The translations under genes and the position numbers were made by a program. The notes below the pieces were generated by a model. The model was not told the DNA's origin. It searched no databases and worked only from the letters and a program-made list of their open reading frames with translations. A stretch of 54,025 nucleotides of DNA from Bacteroidales bacterium. Lineage in GTDB: Bacteria > Bacteroidota > Bacteroidia > Bacteroidales > UBA932. The stretch covers positions 1-54,025 of the forward strand of contig JAFRPH010000048.1 in NCBI GenBank assembly GCA_017429205.1. Direction: 5' to 3'. Positions 19,701 through 26,125 of this stretch are shown here, one piece after another (the first letter of the stretch is position 1; each line of letters begins with the position of its first letter).

Positions 19701-19943
19701 CTCCAGCACAGCAGTCTCACCGGGGACGACAAGCGTGAAGTTGCCATCCGCATCGGCAGCCACACCGGTGGTCGTCCCCTGGAGGGTGACGCCCGCACCG
19801 ATCACCGGCAAGCCGTCTCCGTCCACCACCGTACCTTTGACGGTGATTCCCCGGTTCTGCGCGGAGGCGATCCCTCCCCACAGCCCCAGGAAGAGGCACA
19901 GAGCGGCAGCCAGCTTTGAGAATTGGACTACTTTCTGTTTCAT
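16767..19943 (-). CDS. SusC/RagA-family TonB-dependent transporter (first pair, full length)
   Basis: A 1058-residue outer membrane transporter. The signal peptide (ending IASA|QN) is followed by a carboxypeptidase-D-like domain (VKGTVVDGDGLPVIGAGVTL to VLRDD, residues about 34-110), then the TonB-box-like ATVVVAYGT and the SusC plug (ITGALTSID, VTNILAGQMPGV, IYIRGVGS, PLILVDGVERPL, VLKDAASTAVFGVRGANGVVIVTTKRG). The rest is a 22-strand barrel ending in NMSLSITF with terminal Phe. It uses TonB/ExbBD energy to import oligosaccharides captured by its SusD partner. It is the second gene of the operon, 36 bp after the GH18 stop codon, the largest gap in this unit. Confidence 0.97.
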   Translation of the reverse strand: MKQKVVQFSKLAAALCLFLGLWGGIASAQNRGITVKGTVVDGDGLPVIGAGVTLQGTTTGVAADADGNFTLVVPGETAVLEVSALGYVTETVTVGKQRTFTIVLRDDTQTLDATVVVAYGTQTKATITGALTSIDNKALVKAPVADVTNILAGQMPGVTTIQETGQPGEDYAKIYIRGVGSLSDSNASPLILVDGVERPLNTVDPNEIESLSVLKDAASTAVFGVRGANGVVIVTTKRGDAGKPKISVSSITGLQAPMSYIEQCDSYDFARYYNVYQWNDGKTDPGLYFTREAIEAYRTGSDPIMYPNTHWNELMFRKAFLQTKNNINISGGSDKVRYFVSMGYMFQNGLLKQIPDVTYDNNYAYNRYNYRANLDFKLTETTDMKFNISGVIGNTREPLNSNRDNIWTLTMLWAHPTASPGIVNGMPVTVVSYDALPDGLTKWNGWEYYYWSGYQSKYKTTLGMDMTITQKLDFITEGLSASVKGSYDTDMALTKKRSGSGGYHQTIEYASWADNSGLNMADPAFDRTYVPVISGSQPTLSYGESSDDDKSWYLEARIDYKRKFAHKHAVSGLLLYNQSRDYYPSKYAWLPYGYVGWVARATYGYADKYLVDFSAGYNGSENFAPGKTRYGLFPSGSLGWVVSEEKFMKKAKWIDFLKLRASIGLVGNDQGNSVRFMYMDGVWNDAGAYYFGTGKSDGVPRYELGTPGNKGVTWETALKANVGLDFDLFNYRLHFSGDLFKEHRTGILIAPRSLPAIIATSLPNMNLGVVDNQGYEIELGWKDNIGQFTYDLNANVTFARNKIIEEDEVEPEFEYQRETFGSTGRYMLYQFERLYQKSDFYTDANGVQRLNPDLPQPSNTVYPGDCMYKDLSGDGVIDGRDRMYDGYPNRPEYVFGSNWKFGYKGFNLNLNWVAATNVSRVWNDDYRIPFTNSGHRGLLKIFAENSWIDNDNPWAPGREDGTLPRFTKTNYPWNSMDSTLWTVDASYLRLKSASFGYTFSRNKFFDRLGISSVGLMFTGYNLWTLSKMTLQDPEAKSSSSNGQYPLVKTYNMSLSITF

Positions 19944-19979
19944 TGGGTTTTGTTTATGGGTTATTTTTCTGGTTGTATA

Positions 19980-21284
19980 TTATTGCAGTACTGTTTCCTT
20001 TCCATAGATGGCTTTCACCAGCGCGCCCAGCAGGGCGTGGTCGCCGGTGTCGCACCGGTATTCCCAGAACATCGCGCCCAGGTGGCCGTTCGCCACCACG
20101 TAGGCGCCCTTCGCCGCGACGGACTCGGGGTCGTCGTAGGAGAGGACGTTCTTGCCGGCCGCATCGACCAGGAAGGGCACCATTGCGGTGGCGTCCCACT
20201 GGCGCGTCACGGGCCGGGCCAAGGCCTTTCCCTTGTACTGGCCCTTCTCCAGGATGTCGGGAATCTCGTAGTATTTCACGGAATACTCGAAGATCTTTCT
20301 GGACAGATATTGTGTGTATTCCGGCGTGTTTTCCTTGGGCGGCTTTTCCGATTTTCCGTAGAACGGCACGCCCATCACCTGGCGGTTCTTGGGCACGCCG
20401 GCCTTCACGTGCGCGTCGACGGCCTCGTCCCAGCTCCGGTGCGTGAAGCGGCTGGACTTGTGCAGCGGCGAGTTGTGCCCGTTCGGGGCCGCGCCCATGT
20501 CGTAGGTCATCACATTGACATAGTCGATGTACTTGATGGCGGTCTTCCAGTCCACGTACTTGCCGCTGGAGGAGGAAGCGAAGGAGATGATCTTCGAGGT
20601 GCCCAGGGTCTCGCGGAGCTCCCGGAGCACGAGGTTGAAGTTCTGGGTGTCCATCGGGTCGCAGCCGGTCTCGTTGTCGGCCGACACGGTGGGATACTCC
20701 CAGTCGATGTCCACCCCGTCCAGTTTGTGCTTGTCGATGAGCTCCTTCACGGACTTGCAGAATTCCGTCCGCTTGGCGTCGCTCTTGGCCATTTCGGAGA
20801 ATCCGTCGGCGTGACCGCCCCAGCCGCCGATCATCAGCATCACTTTCAGCTTGGGGTTCACGCTCTTGAGGGCCACCACCTTGCTGATGGGAGCCTTCGA
20901 GGATTCGGTGATCACGATGCCGCCGTCGCCCGTCTTGGGGTTCTTGAAGCGGCCGTGGGCATAGTTGATGTGGGTCAGGAGCTTCACCTCGGGGAGTGTC
21001 TCGGTGTACTCCGTAAAGTAGGCCAGGACGATCGGCGTCTGGCCGATGTCCGTGCAGAGGGTGCCGGTTTCGGTTCCTGAGCCGGTCGAAGAGCCGGAAC
21101 CGCCGTTATTATCGCCGGTACCGCTGCCGCCGCCACTGCCGCTCCCGGAGCCCGTGCCCGTATTGGGCTTGGACGGAGGGACGGGTATGACAAGGGTGTT
21201 CGCCGGCTTTTCGCAGGAGAACACGCACAGAGACAGGCCTAAAGCAAGGCTGGCGAGGAGACGGGCGGTCTTGTTCAGTTTCAT
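19980..21284 (-). CDS. GH18 chitinase-like lipoprotein, first gene of the PUL operon
   Basis: A 434-residue lipoprotein (lipobox VFSC, Cys24) with a low-complexity Gly/Ser/Thr linker at about 40-75, then a GH18 barrel. DGVDIDWEYP (189-198) supplies the catalytic Glu at 196; YDMGAAPNGHNSP and the late FWEYRCDTG are the usual substrate-binding strands. It is shorter than the second GH18 of the locus because it lacks the C-terminal propeller; the two catalytic domains are clearly paralogous (both have TPIVLAYFTEYT/TPIIEIYYTEYT and MxGGWGxxADGxSxMA). Part of the linker code overlaps a REP-like palindrome at 21072-21101. Expected reaction: endo-cleavage of beta-1,4-GlcNAc polymer at the surface. 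It is promoter-proximal, directly behind the shared operator region. Confidence 0.93.
   Translation of the reverse strand: MKLNKTARLLASLALGLSLCVFSCEKPANTLVIPVPPSKPNTGTGSGSGSGGGSGTGDNNGGSGSSTGSGTETGTLCTDIGQTPIVLAYFTEYTETLPEVKLLTHINYAHGRFKNPKTGDGGIVITESSKAPISKVVALKSVNPKLKVMLMIGGWGGHADGFSEMAKSDAKRTEFCKSVKELIDKHKLDGVDIDWEYPTVSADNETGCDPMDTQNFNLVLRELRETLGTSKIISFASSSSGKYVDWKTAIKYIDYVNVMTYDMGAAPNGHNSPLHKSSRFTHRSWDEAVDAHVKAGVPKNRQVMGVPFYGKSEKPPKENTPEYTQYLSRKIFEYSVKYYEIPDILEKGQYKGKALARPVTRQWDATAMVPFLVDAAGKNVLSYDDPESVAAKGAYVVANGHLGAMFWEYRCDTGDHALLGALVKAIYGKETVLQ
21072..21101. repeat. REP-like palindrome in the GH18 linker
   Basis: GGTTCC and GGAACC arms enclose TGAGCCGGTCGAAGAGCC. This is close to the CCTGAGC-TGTCGAAG type of palindrome also seen at 26646-26677. 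It is read in frame as the Gly/Ser/Thr linker of the GH18 protein, so the insertion is tolerated. Confidence 0.55.
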
Positions 21285-21313
21285 ACGGCCATGTGGTTGG
21301 TGGCTTTCACGGA

Positions 21314-21378
21314 CAAAATTAATCGGGTTGCTTTTTCGTTGTGGAAATATTTGCGTATTTCAACTCCCAATTTGCGTA
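21314..21378 (-). promoter_or_regulatory. Promoter and candidate operator of the GH18-SusCD operon
   Basis: On the minus strand the -7 element TAATTTTG lies at 21321-21314. No good -33 TTTG is found, which fits an activator-dependent promoter. The site TTTGCGTA (plus strand 21350-21357) begins 29 bp from the -7 box and is repeated at 21371-21378, exactly 21 bp further. The ROK promoter near 26.0 kb has the same -7 box, the same 28-bp gap and the same 21-bp phasing. This is the only non-coding stretch (98 bp) between the two minus-strand operons. Confidence 0.65.
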
Positions 21379-21382
21379 AACT

Positions 21383-22549
21383 CTACTTGATCAGTTTCCG
21401 GATGCGGTTGGAAAGCTCCGCATTCTCCATCACGCCCTGGAAATCCTCGGCGTGAGGGCCGTAGGCGAAGACCGGAACCACGATGCCGTGGTGGCCCTTC
21501 GTGGAGAAATGGACCTTCACGTTGCGCTCCTCCAGGCTGCCGCCCACGAGGGTGATGCCGCCGGTGCCGTGGTCGGCCGTGATGACCACCAGGGTGTGGC
21601 CGTCGTTCTCGGCCCACTGGAGCACCTTGCCGATGGTCTTGTCGAAGTCGAAGAGCTCCTCGGCCATGTAGCCCACCTTGTTGCGGTGCGCCCAGTCGTC
21701 GATCTGGGAGCCTTCGACCATCAGGAAGAAGCCCTTCTTGTTGTCCTTGGAAAGCAGTTCGATGGCCTTCATCGTGCCGTCCTCCAGGACGGGGCCGCGG
21801 TCCAGGCACGGGTCCATGTCCAGCGGGGCGAACAGGGCCAGGAGCTTGCCGTCGTGGACGCCCGCGAGCTCCTCGCGCTTCTCCACGAAGTTGTAGCCGC
21901 GCGCCTTCATCTCCTGGATGAGGTTCCGGCCGTCCTCGCGCTGGTCCCAGAACTGGCGGCCGCCGCCGAGGATGAAGTCCACGCCGCTGTCCACGTACTG
22001 GGCGGCGATCTCCGCCTCCAGGTGGCGGTCCGGGCTGTGGCAGACGAAGTCGGCGGGCGTGGCGTCGTTGATGCGGCACGTCACGACGAGGCCGGTCTTC
22101 TTGCCCAGGGACTGCGCCTTGTGGAGCAGGGTGAAGAACGGCTTCCCGTCCACGTCCTGGCCGATGTAGCCGTATTTGGTCTTCTCGCCGGAGGAAAGGG
22201 CGGTGCCGCCGGCGCAGGAATCGGTGATGAGCTTGTCCGTGCAGTAGGTCCGGGAATAGCCGGCCACCGGGCAGTTGTCCATATTCAGGTGTCCCCCGTT
22301 GAGGGTCCAGCCCACGGTCACGGCCTCCATCGACATGCCGTCGCCGATCATGAAGATGACGTTCTTGATCTTCTTGGACTTGGGCTGCTTGACCACCACG
22401 GTCTGGTACGGGGTCTCGACCTGATACTTGTCGTCCTCGCTGAACTTGTCGTCAGCGTACTTGGACAGGTCCCGGCCGGTGTCCACCTGCGCCAATGCGC
22501 AGGTGGCCCAGCCTAGAACCAAACCAATCAACAAAACGGTTCTTTTCAT
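21383..22549 (-). CDS. Alkaline phosphatase family protein, periplasmic
   Basis: 388 residues with a Sec signal (ALA|QV). Alkaline phosphatase landmarks in order are NVIFMIGDGM (metal-ligand D70), ITDSCAGG (nucleophile S111), EGSQIDDWAHRN (E279, D283/D284, H288), VITADHGTGG (D326, H327) and KGHHGIVVPVFAYGP (late His). All main metal and catalytic positions of the E. coli PhoA fold can be matched, so it should hydrolyse phosphomonoesters in the periplasm. It is the last gene of the ROK-GH2-phosphatase operon, 12 bp after GH2. Its place among chitin-type enzymes suggests removal of phosphate from decorated sugars or salvage, but this is inference; the sequence gives no substrate. Confidence 0.92.
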   Translation of the reverse strand: MKRTVLLIGLVLGWATCALAQVDTGRDLSKYADDKFSEDDKYQVETPYQTVVVKQPKSKKIKNVIFMIGDGMSMEAVTVGWTLNGGHLNMDNCPVAGYSRTYCTDKLITDSCAGGTALSSGEKTKYGYIGQDVDGKPFFTLLHKAQSLGKKTGLVVTCRINDATPADFVCHSPDRHLEAEIAAQYVDSGVDFILGGGRQFWDQREDGRNLIQEMKARGYNFVEKREELAGVHDGKLLALFAPLDMDPCLDRGPVLEDGTMKAIELLSKDNKKGFFLMVEGSQIDDWAHRNKVGYMAEELFDFDKTIGKVLQWAENDGHTLVVITADHGTGGITLVGGSLEERNVKVHFSTKGHHGIVVPVFAYGPHAEDFQGVMENAELSNRIRKLIK

Positions 22550-22561
22550 ATCGCGTGCTTT

Positions 22562-25051
22562 TTAATTATCCAGTTCGATGTGGAATTCTTTCGTCGGCGC
22601 CCGGAAAGTGACGACCTTGGTCTCTCCGGGGAGGATCGGGAAGAAATTGTCGCTCCAGGTGAAGGGGACGACGAGGTTGCCGGCGGCGTCCTTCGCCTTG
22701 AGGATGTTCATATAGGAGATGACACCGGACTTGTTCACAAGCGTGACTTGGCCGTCCCCGACGGTCATTTCCACCTCGGCCTTGGGCTGCTTGAAGGCGA
22801 AGCCGAGGTCCGCATAGGCCGTGATCGGGGTGATGTACCAGTTGGTCTTCTTCCAGTTGTACTCGTTGTCCTTCGCCGGGAGGACATAGAAGTTGTCCGT
22901 GACGGGCTTGGCGCCGTCGGCGAGGGCGAGGGCCACGAAATGCGGCTTGCCGTCGTAGCGCTTGAGGTCGAAGACCGGGACGACCTCCCGGTAGCCGACC
23001 TTGACGGTCTTGGTCTCCTTGCCGACGGCCTTGGAAGCGGCGTCGAACACCTGCAGGGTGGCCTTCAGCTCGCGGGCGTCGGCGCTCTCATTGACCGCGT
23101 ACACCTTGCGGGTGGCGTAGTCGAACAGGAGCTGGACGGGCTCGCAGGCCTTCTTGGTGCCGTAGTAGGCGGCGGTCGGAACGCCGTACCAGTCGTACTG
23201 CTGCCAGTACAGGGACGGCCAGGCGGAGTTCAGCATCCACTGGACGATGCCGGTGGTCTTGGGGACACGGACGCGGAACGCCTCGAACATCGCGCGCGTG
23301 CCGTCGTAGTCCACGGCGTGGGCCTTCCGGACAAAGTCCTCCAGGCCGTCGAAGCCGCCGTACAGGCCGTTGATCGTCTCCTGCAGCTGCTTGGTGCTGT
23401 TCATCGCGGAGGAAGAGGCCGTGCAGTGATAGTCCCACACATTGGAAAGCGGCCAGAGGGATTCCTCCGGGATCATCTTCTTCAGGGATTCCAGCTGCGG
23501 CAGGTTCGCGCCGATGCCGGTTTCCGTGTTCCAGCCGAAGGCGCCGCCCGCCTCGGTGTCCTTGTACCAATAGTCGGCGCCCACGTACTCGTACGGGCCT
23601 TCCATCTTGGTGCCGGACCAGCCGGCGAGGCTCTTCTGGCTCTTCGCGGAGCAGATGTACGGGCGGTAGTCTTCGCGCTCATACACAGCGAGATAGCGCT
23701 GCTCCAGGTCCGGATTCGGAATGCGGTCGCTGCCGGTCATCCAGGCGATCACGGCCGGATGGTTGTGCAGGCGGGTGACCTGGTCGCGGAAGTATGCGAA
23801 GGCGAGGTCCTCGACCTCCTTGCCGTTGATGCAGCCCCAGTTCTTGACCTCGGGAAGGCCGCAGTAGTCCTCCCACTCCCACTGGCAGCTGAAGCCGACG
23901 AGGGCCATCACGCCCAGCTTGTCGCACAGGTCGTAGACCGTGTCGTCCTTGCCCCAGATGTTCTCGAAGCGGATGAGGTTCATGTTCATGTCCATCACGT
24001 AGCGGACCTGCCGCTCGATGCTCTCCGGCGTGTCGCGGAGGAAGATGTCGTCCGTCCAGCCGGCGCCCTTGATGAGGATGTCCTTTCCGTTCAGGGTCAT
24101 CTGGCGGTAGCCGTCCTCGGTGAGGCGGCTCTCGATCTTGCGGATGCCGAAGGTGGTCTCGTTGCAGTCGGAGACCGCGCCGGCTTCCTCCACGGCGACC
24201 GCAAGCGTATAGAGCTCCGGCTTGCCGAGATCCCAGCTCCACCACACACGGGGATTGTCGATATGCAGGATATCGGCCTCGGCCGGGGTCAGGACGAACT
24301 CCTTCAGGTCGCCGCCGGCGAGGGAAACCGGCACGCGGACCGGGTCGTTCCCGAGGTTCAGGACGATTTCCGCGTTGACCGGACGGTTCTCCTTGTTCTG
24401 CAGACGAACGCGGACGCAGAGATCGGCCGTCTTGAAGCTTTCCACGTCCAGGTCGGGGACGACATACACGTCCTCGATGGACACGGCGCCCGTGGTGTGC
24501 AGGGTGACCGGGCGGGTGATGCCCATCGACTCGTCCAGCGGACGGGGGTTCCAGTCCACGAAGCCGATGTTCAGGTCGCCCTTCTGCGCGCGGCGCAGCT
24601 TGACTTCCAGCTTGTTGCGGCCCTTCAGCAGGCCCGTCACGTCATACTTTCGCGAGATGAACACGCCGAAGGTCGTATCCGCGGAAGCGAGCTGTTTCCC
24701 GTTCAGGAAGATGTCGGCATAGTAGTCCAGGCCGTCGAACACGAGCTCGGCGTGCTGGCCCTTGCCCGGCTTCCCGGCGAAAACGGTGCTGTAGGTCCAG
24801 GGATCGTCGAAGATCGCCTTGTCCACTTTCTCGTAATTCCGCGCTGCCAGCAGGCCTTCGCCGAAGTATCCGGCATCGGCCAGGGTGCCGGCCACGGTGG
24901 AAGGCGCCTGGGCGGCGAACGTTTCGGTCGCGCCCTCGCGGGAGAGGGTCCATCCCTCGGCAAGGACGTCGCGGTTCCCGGACGGAACCGCATTCTTGGG
25001 GCTGCAGGCTGTCATCGCCACGGCAAGCGTGATGAAGATTATCTTTTTCAT
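22562..25051 (-). CDS. GH2 exo-beta-D-glucosaminidase-like lipoprotein
   Basis: 829 residues from the start at 25051 (MKKIIFITLAVAMTAC, lipobox Cys16; an ATG at 25060 adds MTT). Layout is the GH2 type: sugar-binding domain (about 30-200, WTYSTVF, LVFDGLDYYADIFLNGK), Ig-like domain, TIM barrel (about 320-600) and C-terminal Ig-like domains. The usual GH2 Asn-Glu acid/base site reads WMTGSD (D442) and the nucleophile lies in WNTETG (E510). In the exo-glucosaminidase CsxA from Amycolatopsis the acid/base is also an Asp in a GSD context and the nucleophile is in NTET. This points to removal of terminal GlcN from chitosan-type oligomers rather than beta-galactosidase or mannosidase activity. With no acids after the Cys (SPKNAV), a periplasmic location is likely. 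Second gene of its operon. Confidence 0.88.
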   Translation of the reverse strand: MKKIIFITLAVAMTACSPKNAVPSGNRDVLAEGWTLSREGATETFAAQAPSTVAGTLADAGYFGEGLLAARNYEKVDKAIFDDPWTYSTVFAGKPGKGQHAELVFDGLDYYADIFLNGKQLASADTTFGVFISRKYDVTGLLKGRNKLEVKLRRAQKGDLNIGFVDWNPRPLDESMGITRPVTLHTTGAVSIEDVYVVPDLDVESFKTADLCVRVRLQNKENRPVNAEIVLNLGNDPVRVPVSLAGGDLKEFVLTPAEADILHIDNPRVWWSWDLGKPELYTLAVAVEEAGAVSDCNETTFGIRKIESRLTEDGYRQMTLNGKDILIKGAGWTDDIFLRDTPESIERQVRYVMDMNMNLIRFENIWGKDDTVYDLCDKLGVMALVGFSCQWEWEDYCGLPEVKNWGCINGKEVEDLAFAYFRDQVTRLHNHPAVIAWMTGSDRIPNPDLEQRYLAVYEREDYRPYICSAKSQKSLAGWSGTKMEGPYEYVGADYWYKDTEAGGAFGWNTETGIGANLPQLESLKKMIPEESLWPLSNVWDYHCTASSSAMNSTKQLQETINGLYGGFDGLEDFVRKAHAVDYDGTRAMFEAFRVRVPKTTGIVQWMLNSAWPSLYWQQYDWYGVPTAAYYGTKKACEPVQLLFDYATRKVYAVNESADARELKATLQVFDAASKAVGKETKTVKVGYREVVPVFDLKRYDGKPHFVALALADGAKPVTDNFYVLPAKDNEYNWKKTNWYITPITAYADLGFAFKQPKAEVEMTVGDGQVTLVNKSGVISYMNILKAKDAAGNLVVPFTWSDNFFPILPGETKVVTFRAPTKEFHIELDN

Positions 25052-25058
25052 TGTTGTC

Positions 25059-25080
25059 ATTTCGAGCTTGTCGAGAAATC
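25059..25080. repeat. REP-like palindrome between the ROK and GH2 genes
   Basis: The sequence ATTTCGAGCTTGTCGAGAAAT is an imperfect palindrome of the TCGAGCTTGTCGAGA type widespread in Bacteroidota genomes. It fills the whole 19-bp gap between the ROK stop and the GH2 start region and so makes up the GH2 leader inside the transcript. Confidence 0.6.
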
Positions 25081-25910
25081 TAAATCAAAGATGCTCCGAG
25101 GACCGGAATGTTATCGTCGGTACAGATGTCGAGGGTGAGCCGCTCGACGGCCTTCCGGTAGGGGAAGTTCGCGCGGATGTACTCTTCCATCGCCTGGCGG
25201 AAGAAGGGGTAGTTGTTCGCGATGCCGCCGGCCAGGACGACGTGCGTGGGGTCGTAGGCATACATCACCGTGCACAGGAGCGCGCCCATGTTCTGGCCGA
25301 ACTCGTCGAACAGGAGGAGCGCGTCGGGATCCCCTTCCTTCGCCTTGTCGGCCAGGTCGCGGCTGTCCCAGCCCGCGCCGGTGAAGAACTTCTTGCTGCA
25401 GTAGTCCTCCAGGATGCCGTCCTTGAAGGGCAGGCAACCCAGTTCGCCGGCGCCGCAGTTGGACCCGCAGAAGAGCTTGCCTTCGTGCACGATGCCCATT
25501 CCCACGCCGGTGCCCAGGGTGACGACCACGAGGGTCTCGGGCTTCGCGTCGGCGGGATAGGCGCCGTAAACGCCCATCGCGAAGCAGTTCGCGTCGTTGT
25601 TCACGCCCACGGGAACGCCGAACCGTTTCTCCAGGTCCTCCTTGAGCGGAACCTCCGTCCAGGAGGGGATGTTCTGGGTGTCATAGACGATCCCTTGCTT
25701 GACGTCCACCACCGAGGGGACGCCGATTCCGATCTTCTCCGTTCCGATGCGGAAGATCTTTTCGATCTGGGCGGCCAGGTAGTCCAGCGTCTCAACGAGG
25801 GTCATGTCCGGCCGGAAGGAGGGCGTGTGGATCTCCTGGATGATCCTTCCGTCTTCGACAAGACCGAGGCTCAAGTTGGTGCCTCCGATATCAATTCCTA
25901 ATGTGGCCAT
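25080..25910 (-). CDS. ROK-family sugar kinase (glucose/GlcNAc-type)
   Basis: A 276-residue cytoplasmic ROK protein. GIDIGGTN (5-12) is the phosphate-binding loop, GVNNDAN (102-108) carries the catalytic Asp106, and TLGTGVGMG is the adenosine-side motif. The zinc-binding Cys cluster typical of many ROK kinases is missing: the segment reads GAGELGCLPF with only one Cys. It has no N-terminal HTH, so it is a kinase rather than a NagC-type repressor. In this locus the natural substrate would be GlcNAc, GlcN or glucose released by GH20 and GH2, giving the 6-phosphate. It is the first gene of its operon, divergent from GH20 across a 215-bp control region. Confidence 0.88.
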   Translation of the reverse strand: MATLGIDIGGTNLSLGLVEDGRIIQEIHTPSFRPDMTLVETLDYLAAQIEKIFRIGTEKIGIGVPSVVDVKQGIVYDTQNIPSWTEVPLKEDLEKRFGVPVGVNNDANCFAMGVYGAYPADAKPETLVVVTLGTGVGMGIVHEGKLFCGSNCGAGELGCLPFKDGILEDYCSKKFFTGAGWDSRDLADKAKEGDPDALLLFDEFGQNMGALLCTVMYAYDPTHVVLAGGIANNYPFFRQAMEEYIRANFPYRKAVERLTLDICTDDNIPVLGASLI

Positions 25911-25998
25911 ACTTTATATATTATAGTTCCAGTGTTCCTTCGCAAGGCGAGTTCGTAAAAAATTTTAAAATTAAAGCCTATTCCTACCTTGTTATTTG

Positions 25999-26063
25999 CA
26001 AAATTAGACACAAAGAACCAAGGTTAAACGAATATTTGCGTATTTGAGTACGCAAAATGCGTC
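25999..26063 (-). promoter_or_regulatory. ROK-operon promoter and candidate shared operator
   Basis: The minus-strand -7 element TAATTTTG is at 26006-25999. The operator begins 29 bp away, at 26035, as a perfect inverted repeat TTTGCGTA-N6-TACGCAAA (26035-26056). TGCGT (26037-26041) recurs at 26058-26062, exactly 21 bp on. The segment AAATACGCAAATATT (minus strand) is identical to that in the GH18 promoter and sits at the same distance from the -7 box. The operator also lies just upstream of the GH20 -33 box, so one site could serve both directions. Confidence 0.68.
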
Positions 26064-26069
26064 AATCTG

Positions 26070-26100
26070 TTTGCACCGTCCTTTTTTTTCGCCATCTTTG
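26070..26100 (+). promoter_or_regulatory. Promoter of the GH20-regulator-phosphatase operon
   Basis: TTTG at 26070-26073, 19 nt, then CATCTTTG at 26093-26100, one mismatch from TAnnTTTG. The spacing fits the Bacteroidota sigma consensus. The operator at 26035-26063 ends 7 bp upstream of the -33 box. Confidence 0.65.
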
Positions 26101-26125
26101 AATCCGGAAACCAAAACGTCTGACC

